Source: Sphingomonas lycopersici (GTDB lineage: Bacteria > Pseudomonadota > Alphaproteobacteria > Sphingomonadales > Sphingomonadaceae). Taken from it: 64,000 bases of DNA. The position numbers and the translations under genes are program-made. The stretch lies in assembly GCF_026130605.1 (NCBI RefSeq), contig NZ_JANFAU010000001.1:620001-684000 (forward strand), given 5' to 3'. How positions within the stretch are numbered: the stretch's first letter is position 1; every line of letters begins with the position of its first letter. Below, in pieces: positions 43,586-52,839 of this stretch. The notes beneath the pieces were generated by a model, which saw nothing but the letters and a program-made list of their open reading frames with translations, was not told where the DNA came from and ran no database searches.

Positions 43586-43636
43586 TCATAGGCAAATGCT
43601 GCGCCGCGTCAATCCACATCGCGGCGCCGTTTAGGC

Positions 43637-45889
<2,253 letters not shown>

Positions 45890-45969
45890 GACTTTCCTCC
45901 CCGTAGAGCGATATGGCACGGGCGGCGGCTCGCGGCCCGCGTGGATTGCGCTGCCCCTAGCGTGATTCG

Positions 45970-45981
45970 TTGATCGATCAA
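45970..45981. promoter_or_regulatory. Perfect 12-bp palindrome TTGATCGATCAA upstream of a TonB receptor gene
   Basis: The exact palindrome lies 80 bases before the receptor start in an AT-richer promoter-like stretch (45960-46030, which also contains ATACGTAT at 46007). It may be an operator for the receptor or the divergent L,D-transpeptidase gene. No adjacent regulator gene is present. Confidence 0.4.
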
Positions 45982-46131
45982 GCAAATATAACGCATTTGC
46001 CTATTTATACGTATCTATATCCACTTCATGCGTTGTTTATGCGCAACATGTGTCCGCACGCGCGGGTAATCGGCCGGAGCGGCGAAATTTCCGCGATTCA
46101 AACCGCCCTTCATCCGCGCTAAGGCGCCGGC

Positions 46132-47094
46132 ATGTCGATGTTCGCTTTGCTCGCCGCCGCGCTCGCGCCGCAGGTTTCCGCCCCCGAACCCGCCACGGTC
46201 ACCGTCACCGGGCGCGCGACGCTCGACAATGCCTCCGTGCTGCGATCGGCCAAGGCGCTCAAGGCGGGCGAATATATGTGGGCGCCGCAGACCGCGCCGG
46301 CGGGGCCGATCCTGATGGTCGTCAACCTCGAGACGCAGCGCGCGGTGGTCTATCGCAACGGCCTGCCGATCGCGATCACCACCGTCTCGTCGGGCAAGAA
46401 GGGGCATGAGACGCCGACCGGGATCTTCACCGTGCTCCAGAAGGAGAAGGATCACCGGTCCAACCTCTACAATAGCGCGCCGATGCCGTTCATGCAGCGG
46501 CTGACATGGGACGGGATCGCGCTTCATGCCGGCGCGCTGCCGGGGCATGCCGCGTCGCACGGCTGCATCCGCCTGCCGGCGAAATTCGCGCAGATGCTCT
46601 ACGGCGCGACCCCGCTCGGGATGACGGTGGTGGTGACCAAGCGCGAGGCATTGCCGGCGGTGGTCCCGGCGGGCGACGTAATCGCCGCGGCGGCGAAGAC
46701 CGGGGCAGGCGCGCCGGGTGCGCGCGATTTCTGGGATCCGGCGCGCGCGCCGACCGGGCCGGTGTCGATCGTCGTCAGCACCACCGATCGCGCCCTGTTC
46801 GTGATCCGCGGCGGGCGGATCATCGGCCGAGCCACCGTCGGGGTGAACCGGCAGATCAGCCACCCCTATCTCTACTCGCTCCAGTCCGCCGATTCCGCGG
46901 GGGCGCGGCGCTGGACGCGGATCGCCTTGCCCGGGCAGACGCTCGACGAGGATATGCAGCTCGGCGATGTCGACATGACCGCGGCGACCCGCGCCGCGAT
47001 CGAAAGCGTGCTGGTGCCCGGCGCGACCGTCGTCGTCACCCCCGATGCGCTGACCGATGTCAGCAGCCTGAAGGATTTCGTGATCGGGAAGTAA
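46132..47094 (+). CDS. L,D-transpeptidase (YkuD) family protein with a degenerate second domain
   Basis: This is 320 residues. The N-terminus is short and hydrophobic. The YkuD domain (about 60-170) carries the active-site motif with His132, His143 and Cys145 (ASHGCIRLP). Such enzymes cross-link peptidoglycan or attach proteins to it in the periplasm. The C-terminal part (about 205-320) repeats the opening strands of a YkuD domain (GPVSIVVSTTDRALFVIRGG) but has no HGC motif, so it looks like a decayed or binding-only copy. Its neighbour at 47111 is another member of the superfamily on the opposite strand, tail to tail. Confidence 0.88.
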   Translation: MSMFALLAAALAPQVSAPEPATVTVTGRATLDNASVLRSAKALKAGEYMWAPQTAPAGPILMVVNLETQRAVVYRNGLPIAITTVSSGKKGHETPTGIFTVLQKEKDHRSNLYNSAPMPFMQRLTWDGIALHAGALPGHAASHGCIRLPAKFAQMLYGATPLGMTVVVTKREALPAVVPAGDVIAAAAKTGAGAPGARDFWDPARAPTGPVSIVVSTTDRALFVIRGGRIIGRATVGVNRQISHPYLYSLQSADSAGARRWTRIALPGQTLDEDMQLGDVDMTAATRAAIESVLVPGATVVVTPDALTDVSSLKDFVIGK

Positions 47095-47110
47095 TCGCCG
47101 CGCTCGCCCG

Positions 47111-47749
47111 TCACACCTTCGCGGCGTAGATCATCCGGCCGGGACCGAGCCGTTCGAACACCTCGGCGAGTTCGCGCTCGCCGACCGCGAAACAGCCCTG
47201 ACTGCGCCCGAGCATGCCGTGTGTGCGGATCATGTCGGCATTGGCATACCAGGCGCCGTGGATGACGAGCGCGCGGGCGAGGGCGTTGCTGTTGGTGGGA
47301 TCGAGACCGATCAAACGCTGCGACCGGCCGTGCTTGCCGATATAATAATCGGCGGCGAGGAAGGCGCCTTCGGACGAGGCGTTCGAGCCGTTGGCGTTGG
47401 AGAAGCGGTGGAGGAAGCCGGTATGCGCGGGATCCGATCCGCTGCCGTGCGCGACCAGCTTGGCAATGCTCGCGCCGCTCGCCAGATCGACGAAATGGAA
47501 CCGCGGCTCGGCCGATGCGGCGTCGAAATCAACGATCGCCATCCGATCGCGCTGCACGCGCGCGCCGTGGCGTTGCAAGGCGGCGAGCGCGCGGCGCATC
47601 AGCTCGGGCCGCACGACGCGCGGCGAGGTGCGTGGCGCAGCCGGCAGCGCCGCGCTTGCATGTGTTGGCAGAATGGCAGCGGCGGCGACCAGGCCGCCTG
47701 CGCCCAGCAAACCACGACGCGTCAGCGCCGCACGGTCGGTAACATTCAT
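47111..47749 (-). CDS. Murein L,D-transpeptidase catalytic domain family protein (YkuD_2)
   Basis: This is 212 residues with a twin-arginine-like signal (LTRRGLLGAGG). The catalytic region is IHGAWYANADMIRTHGMLGRSQGCF, with the nucleophile Cys in SQGCFAV and His in IHGAWYA (in short quotes: key residues H, H, C). It differs from the first enzyme by lacking the HGCxR signature and belongs to the YkuD_2 family. It probably acts on cell-wall peptides in the periplasm. ATG 47749 is the only sensible start. Confidence 0.87.
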   Translation of the reverse strand: MNVTDRAALTRRGLLGAGGLVAAAAILPTHASAALPAAPRTSPRVVRPELMRRALAALQRHGARVQRDRMAIVDFDAASAEPRFHFVDLASGASIAKLVAHGSGSDPAHTGFLHRFSNANGSNASSEGAFLAADYYIGKHGRSQRLIGLDPTNSNALARALVIHGAWYANADMIRTHGMLGRSQGCFAVGERELAEVFERLGPGRMIYAAKV

Positions 47750-47871
47750 CGGTCGGTCAAAATCCCCATACCCGCTACCGGCTTTATAGCGACGGCGCGT
47801 GGCGATTTCACCACCAGGTCATTCAATCTGGCCCGTTTATTGCTTTATTTATCGCGCGGAGACCGCCGCGG

Positions 47872-48342
47872 TCACCGGTTATGGCTGCTGAACACCCGCC
47901 GCCCGCCCGGCCCGAAAGCGATCACCTGATAGGGCTGTTTCTCCCCGCCGGCTTCCATCCCCGGCGAGCCCAGCGGCATGCCGGGAACCGCGAGGCCGGT
48001 GACGCCCCTGGGCCTGGTCGCGAGCAGCCGCGCGATGTCGGCGGCAGGGACATGGCCTTCGATGACATAGCCGCCCGCGATCAGCGTGTGGCACGAGCGC
48101 AGCGCCGCCGGCACGCCGCGCTGTTCCGCGACGGCGGCGACGTCGCGCGTCTCGACCACCGTGATCTGCGCCTTGAGCGCGGACCGCATGTGCTCCGCCC
48201 ATTTCTTGCAGCAGCCGCATCCGGGATCGCGGTACATCGTATAGGTCGTCGCCTGCGCCACGCCCGAGCAGGCGGCAAGCAATGTCAGCGCGGCGCCGGC
48301 CAGCCTGAGGCGCGCGGATTTTCCGGGATTGAATGAAAGCAT
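47872..48342 (-). CDS. DUF411 domain protein, probable periplasmic copper-binding protein
   Basis: This 156-residue protein has a lipoprotein-like or cleavable signal (LTLLAACSGVAQA). The DUF411 hallmark YRDPGCGCCKKW at about residues 35-46 is present, followed by a second Cys (RSCHTLIAGGYVIEGHVP) and the C-terminal PGMPLGSPGME block. The family (CopG-like) is associated with copper or silver handling; the CxCC motif suggests a metal or thiol role. It is followed by a DUF2231 protein gene in the same direction. Confidence 0.88.
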   Translation of the reverse strand: MLSFNPGKSARLRLAGAALTLLAACSGVAQATTYTMYRDPGCGCCKKWAEHMRSALKAQITVVETRDVAAVAEQRGVPAALRSCHTLIAGGYVIEGHVPAADIARLLATRPRGVTGLAVPGMPLGSPGMEAGGEKQPYQVIAFGPGGRRVFSSHNR

Positions 48343-48360
48343 GTGGGTGCCCTTTTTCCG

Positions 48361-49011
48361 TTACAGGCCGAGGTGGTTGGGGCCGTAGACCATCTCCGCT
48401 CCGAGATAGCCCTGAATCGGTAAGGCGATCGCGAAGAAGACGAGCAGGATGCGCAATGGGGTGCGGTTGGCGCGGAACGCGAACATTGCGGCGGCGATGC
48501 TGACCGCGGCGATCGTGGTGCCGTTCCAGCGGTGCGCCATCAATGTGTCGGACCGGTCGTGGAGCCGCCAGCCGGCGGAGAACCAGCCGAGCAAGGCCGC
48601 GGCCACCGCGCCGAGCGCGCCGCCGACCGCGAGGAAACGCACGACGATGCCGAACCCGGCCATTGGCTTCCAGATGAACAGCAATTCGGCGAGCAGCGCC
48701 GCCATCAGCAGCCCGATCGGGACATGGACCAGCATCGGGTGGAGCCGGCCGAGGAAATCGCCGAGAGATTTGACGTGATTGTCCGCGGCCGCGGGCGCGG
48801 CGGCGTCCGGCGCCACACCGTGCGCGTGCTCCATCGCCATCGTGCCCTGCGACGCAGCGCCAGCCGGCGTCGCCTGCCTCGCATTGGCCGGTTGCGCTCG
48901 CATCTGCGCCAGCTCCGCGTCGCTCATGTCGGCTTTATGGCCTTCATGCGCAAATGCGGGGCTTCCCACCAGCAGCAGCAGGAACGCGAGGAAGGAAAGG
49001 AGCTTGCCCAT
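48361..49011 (-). CDS. DUF2231-type membrane protein with His/Met-rich N-terminus
   Basis: This is about 216 residues. A signal-like helix ends FAHEGHKADM. A His/Met-rich segment (MAMEHAHG) follows, and then the DUF2231 membrane region with HPMLVHVPIGLLMAALLAEL and about four helices. The histidines and methionines suggest metal binding, perhaps copper, in line with the DUF411 gene upstream of it in the other direction of reading (downstream in transcription). ATG 49026 is a longer alternative start. Function otherwise unknown. Confidence 0.82.
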   Translation of the reverse strand: MGKLLSFLAFLLLLVGSPAFAHEGHKADMSDAELAQMRAQPANARQATPAGAASQGTMAMEHAHGVAPDAAAPAAADNHVKSLGDFLGRLHPMLVHVPIGLLMAALLAELLFIWKPMAGFGIVVRFLAVGGALGAVAAALLGWFSAGWRLHDRSDTLMAHRWNGTTIAAVSIAAAMFAFRANRTPLRILLVFFAIALPIQGYLGAEMVYGPNHLGL

Positions 49012-49068
49012 GATCCGCATACGCAAGCTTAGGACCGACCCCTTATATTTTTTCCCCGCGTTGCGCGG

Positions 49069-51816
49069 TCAGCGCGGCGCCAGCACGATCTCGCGCGCGG
49101 TCGCGCCGAGCGTCACCGTAAAGCCGCCGCGCTCCGGCGGGATGTCCCCCAAAGGCGCGTAGCGTCGCGCCGATCGCGTCGTGGCGGTGACGAACAGCCG
49201 TGCGGCGGGCGTCGCAGGCGTGGCGGCGTCGAGCGTCAGCGTGATGCGGCCGGTCGCGGGCATGTAACGCGCGCTGGCGATCTTCCCGGCGTCGAGCGTG
49301 ATCCATTGCCCCGCCGGCGCGACGAACAGACGCGCACGCGCGCCGTCCTTGGGGGTGATCGTCACCGCATCGCCCGTGGTGTCGACATCGCCGCCAAACC
49401 CGAGCCAGCCGAAGGTCGGATCGTTCACCAGATAGGTCGCCGCGGCATAGGCATGGCCGAAGAAGCCCATGCCGTAATCGCCGCTATAGGGATCCCATTT
49501 CATCATGTCCGGCCAGCTGTGGAATGCCGCCGAGGAGAAGCCCTGCTGGTCGATATTGGTGATGCCGCCCATCATCCCGCCATAAGCGACGCGGAGCAGA
49601 TGGAGATCGGCGGGATCGCGCCGGAAGGCATCGAACAGCGGCACCGCATTGAGCGCCGATCCATAATGGTGGATCTGCCGCTCGACGCGCGGATATTTGC
49701 CGCCGTAGAGAAAATCCCAATAGCGCCGCGCATTGCCGTTATAGCCCCAGCTCGGGATCGCCGGATCGTATCCGAGGATCACCTCACGCGTGGCATCCGC
49801 CTGCGGCTGCCAGCCGAAATGGCGCATCCAGGCGTAGACTTCCGGCTGCCCGGTCGAATCCCACGGCATTTCCGAGCCGAAGGGATATTTGAGCGTGCGC
49901 CAGTGATCGGCGCGCGCCTTCATCAGCCGCTCCATTTCGGCCGCCTCGTCGGCCAGCCCCTCGCGCTGCAGGTCGGTGAGGATGTCGACGAACACATCGC
50001 CCTCCATCAGCCCGAACTGGGCATAATGCGGTGCATCGCGCATCATCGCGACGACCGTCTGATAGGCATGATCGAGATACCAGCGCCAATCGTGGCGGGT
50101 GACCAGCCCGGGATGGTTGCGCGCGACGCGATACAACACCCAATGGCCGATCGCGACATGCGGATAATTATAGGCGCGCCCGATATCGCCTGCGTCCTTC
50201 TCGTTCCACGACGTCCATGATTTCCACTTGCCGGCATCGCCGTAGAGCGACGGGAATTTCGCCGGATCGTAATAGAACAGGCTTTTCCTGACCGCGCCGG
50301 CATGCGGCCCGTCGGCGATCTGGAGCTGGCCGACGATCGTTTCGTCGACCATTCGCTCGAGCCTGGCGATCTCGGCCGCGTCGGGATTGTCGAGCTGCTT
50401 CATCATCGCCGCGACCCAGCTTCCCGCGCCGCCCTCGTCGCTCATCCCCGCGATCCACACGCGCGGCTCGACATCGACGATCTTCTTCGCCTCGTCGTCA
50501 TAAGTGAGGATCGCGGGCGAGCGGTGGAACGGATCGTCCTTGCCCTCGAACCATTGCTGCGTCGTCGAGAAGCGGCCGAGATCGGCGGTTACCTGATCGA
50601 GCGGCTTGGTGAGGAAATAGCTGATCGTCTGTTTCTCGCCGTCGGCATAGGTCAAGGTCAGCCGCGCCGGGCCCCAGCCGCGTGCGCGGATCGACAGCCG
50701 CGTCCAGCCCTTCGCCTTGCTCGCGAACGCCGCCTCGATCGCGCCGATCGGATGGCTCTCGAAATTGGTGATCGCGCTGCGCGCGCGGACGAACAGGCTG
50801 GCCTGCTGATCCTGCGGGACGACATAGCCGGGGATGCCGATCGCCACCGGGCGCTTGTGCGCGATCAGCGTCTGCTCGATCGCGCGGATCGCCGGCGACA
50901 CGACGAAGCGCACCCCGATATCGAGCGCCTCGCCGGGCTTCAGCGTCCGCGCGGTGGGGACATTCCACTGCTCGCCGGCATCCTTCCATTCGCGCGTCGC
51001 ATAAGCGGCGGAATAGACCGTCCAGTCGTAAAATCCCTCCGAGGTCTGGCCGCGCGGGCTGCGATCGGTGAAGATCGCGGCCTTGTCCTCGCCGGGGTTC
51101 TTGAGCGGGCTATAGGCTTCGAGCGGCGTGCCCTTTTCCGGCAGCACGAGCAACGCCGGACCCTGCCCGTTGAGCCGGGTGACCTGAAGATAGCCCGCGT
51201 CGCGCCCGATATAGGGATCGACGAAGCTCGCCTGGCTGTGCGCCTCGTCGAGCGAGCGATCGGTGAGGATATTGTCGAACACCATCGGCATGCCGAGCGC
51301 GCCGATCTCCAGCGGCTGGGCGGACGTGTTGACGATGCGGAAGCGCAGCGCGAGCGTGCCCGCGTCGTTGACCCAGCGGCGCTCGACGCTGAACGGCGCG
51401 TCCTTTCCCATCGAGGCGGTGATGTCCGCCGCGGCGAGCACCGCGCCGCGCGCGGCGAGCGGGCGGATCGGCCGGCGCGCATGGGCCGAGGCGAAATCGC
51501 GCCATTCGCCGTCGGGCGCGCGCACGCGCAGGTTGAGATCGCCGATATGGTTATAGCCGTCGCCGGCGCGCTCGGGTTCGCGCGCGGTGGGGACGAAGCT
51601 GAACCCGGCGTCGCTCGCCGGGGACAGCCGCGCCAACGTCTGGGTATCGCCGCGCAGCGCGAGCCTGAACGGTCCGACGGCGAAGTCGCGCGTCGGGATC
51701 GGCGGGAAAGCCGGCTTTTGCGGCGTCTCCGCATGCGATCCGGCGACGACCCCCGGCGCGATACCGGCGAGCAGCAGGGCGGGATACACGAAATGGCGGA
51801 ACGTCGGGAACCTCAT
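49069..51816 (-). CDS. Large exported protein, DUF5695-like; possible glycan-active enzyme
   Basis: This 915-residue protein has a signal peptide (MRFPTF...GVVAGSHA). The first 400 residues are beta-rich and contain regions resembling carbohydrate-binding sandwich folds. From about residue 440 onward it is Trp/Tyr-rich and helical (YNYPHVAIGHWVLYRVARNH, quoted in part; DWRWYLDHAYQTV; FGLMEGDVFVDIL), as in (alpha/alpha)6 glycoside hydrolases or lyases. It matches what I recall of the DUF5695 family, for which I know no proven function. It lies divergent from a gntR gene across a promoter with an AT-rich palindrome, at the left edge of the second glycan locus. Confidence 0.72.
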   Translation of the reverse strand: MRFPTFRHFVYPALLLAGIAPGVVAGSHAETPQKPAFPPIPTRDFAVGPFRLALRGDTQTLARLSPASDAGFSFVPTAREPERAGDGYNHIGDLNLRVRAPDGEWRDFASAHARRPIRPLAARGAVLAAADITASMGKDAPFSVERRWVNDAGTLALRFRIVNTSAQPLEIGALGMPMVFDNILTDRSLDEAHSQASFVDPYIGRDAGYLQVTRLNGQGPALLVLPEKGTPLEAYSPLKNPGEDKAAIFTDRSPRGQTSEGFYDWTVYSAAYATREWKDAGEQWNVPTARTLKPGEALDIGVRFVVSPAIRAIEQTLIAHKRPVAIGIPGYVVPQDQQASLFVRARSAITNFESHPIGAIEAAFASKAKGWTRLSIRARGWGPARLTLTYADGEKQTISYFLTKPLDQVTADLGRFSTTQQWFEGKDDPFHRSPAILTYDDEAKKIVDVEPRVWIAGMSDEGGAGSWVAAMMKQLDNPDAAEIARLERMVDETIVGQLQIADGPHAGAVRKSLFYYDPAKFPSLYGDAGKWKSWTSWNEKDAGDIGRAYNYPHVAIGHWVLYRVARNHPGLVTRHDWRWYLDHAYQTVVAMMRDAPHYAQFGLMEGDVFVDILTDLQREGLADEAAEMERLMKARADHWRTLKYPFGSEMPWDSTGQPEVYAWMRHFGWQPQADATREVILGYDPAIPSWGYNGNARRYWDFLYGGKYPRVERQIHHYGSALNAVPLFDAFRRDPADLHLLRVAYGGMMGGITNIDQQGFSSAAFHSWPDMMKWDPYSGDYGMGFFGHAYAAATYLVNDPTFGWLGFGGDVDTTGDAVTITPKDGARARLFVAPAGQWITLDAGKIASARYMPATGRITLTLDAATPATPAARLFVTATTRSARRYAPLGDIPPERGGFTVTLGATAREIVLAPR

Positions 51817-51862
51817 GCGCAGCGAACCTCATTTGGCGCGATTGTCGGCGAGTATCGAAGCG

Positions 51863-51894
51863 ATAATATTATACGATATATTGTAGGACGTATA
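51863..51894. promoter_or_regulatory. AT-rich operator region in the divergent 49069/51910 promoter
   Basis: It contains the perfect palindrome ATAATATTAT (51863-51872), the core TATACGAT (51870-51877), a near-palindrome TACGATA-TATTGTA (51872-51885), and the inverted pair TATACG/CGTATA. The TATACGAT core recurs twice upstream of the TonB receptor and GH127 genes (55843 and, inverted, 55897). The adjacent GntR protein is the candidate binder. Confidence 0.55.
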
Positions 51895-51909
51895 GCTTGC
51901 CGCAGCGCG

Positions 51910-52692
51910 ATGATCGGATCAATGTTCGCCGCGGAAAGGGACGGCGTGGCGGCGAGGATCAATAGCATCGAACGGGCCGGCGCAGGGGCGCTGATCCAGA
52001 CCAGCGGCGGGCGGCGGATGCGCGGATCGGTCGCGCAGCAGCTTGCGGTGATGATCCTGTCGGGCGAATTGCCGCCGGGCCATGTCTTTCCGACCGAGCT
52101 CGATTATGCCGAGCAGATCGGCATCTCGCGCTCGTCGCTGCGCGAGGCGTTTCGCGTGCTGTCCGCCAAGGGGCTGGTGGAAAGCCGGCCCAAGGCGGGG
52201 ACGCGGGTCAATCCGCGGCGGCAATGGAGCCTGCTCGACCCCGATCTGCTGGCGTGGCAGTTCGCCGCCGAGCCGAGCGCGAAGTTCCTCCGCGACCTGT
52301 TCGAACTGCGGTTGACGGTCGAGCCCAATGCGGCGGCGATCGCCGCGGCGCGGCGGAGCGACGACGAGGTCGAGGCGATGCGCCGCGCGCTGGAGAAAAT
52401 GGCGCGCCACGGCCTCGCGACCGAGGAAGGGCGGCTGGCGGATCAGCAATTCCATATGGTGATGCTCGAGGCGACGCGGAACGACGCGATCATCGCGCTC
52501 GCCAGCTCGATCATGGCGGCGATCGCCTGGACGACGATTTACAAGCAGCGCAATCATGCGTTGAAACGCGATCCGATCCCCGACCATCGGTTGCTGTACG
52601 ACGCCTTCGCCGCAGGCGATGCCGAGGCCGCACGGCACGCGATGGCCGAGCTTATCCGGCTCGCGCTGGCCGATACCGAGATGTCGGCGTAG
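51910..52692 (+). CDS. GntR-family regulator, FCD subfamily (DgoR-like)
   Basis: This is about 260 residues. Winged helix around AEQIGISRSSLREAFRVL, followed by an FCD domain with ADQQFHMVML and IPDHRLLYDAF. It shares LLDPDLLAW and LRDLFELR with the regulator at 33880. The E. coli relative DgoR senses D-galactonate, and dgoK/dgoA-like genes occur 8 kb downstream, which makes galactonate or a related keto-acid a good inducer guess. ATG 51910 or 51922 may be the start; neither has a strong ribosome site. The long upstream open frame is a shadow. Confidence 0.88.
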   Translation: MIGSMFAAERDGVAARINSIERAGAGALIQTSGGRRMRGSVAQQLAVMILSGELPPGHVFPTELDYAEQIGISRSSLREAFRVLSAKGLVESRPKAGTRVNPRRQWSLLDPDLLAWQFAAEPSAKFLRDLFELRLTVEPNAAAIAAARRSDDEVEAMRRALEKMARHGLATEEGRLADQQFHMVMLEATRNDAIIALASSIMAAIAWTTIYKQRNHALKRDPIPDHRLLYDAFAAGDAEAARHAMAELIRLALADTEMSA

Positions 52693-52722
52693 CGCGCGTG
52701 AGCGAGATTATCGCTTCCTTGG

Positions 52723-52814
52723 TCATTCCCGCATAGGCGGGAATCCATTCACTCCGACCTCTGCGAAAAAATCGCGACATCAGCGTCAATGGATTCCCGC
52801 TTGCGCGGGAATGA
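52723..52814. repeat. REP-like pair of inverted hairpins
   Basis: The left unit has TTCCCGC-ATAG-GCGGGAA and ends in TCCATT; the right unit starts AATGGA and has TTCCCGC-TTGC-GCGGGAA. The 27-base units are near-exact reverse complements of each other. This TCATTCCCGC...GCGGGAATGA form resembles dispersed proteobacterial intergenic palindromes. It separates the gntR and TonB receptor genes, which converge, so it may also terminate transcription. Confidence 0.82.
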
Positions 52815-52839
52815 CGGGGGGATCAGGCGGGCCGCTCCT

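Noticed and set aside
50302..51909. The long upstream extension of the gntR frame at 51910
   Set aside because: It is opposite the 915-residue exported protein gene, and the GntR fold starts only after 51910.
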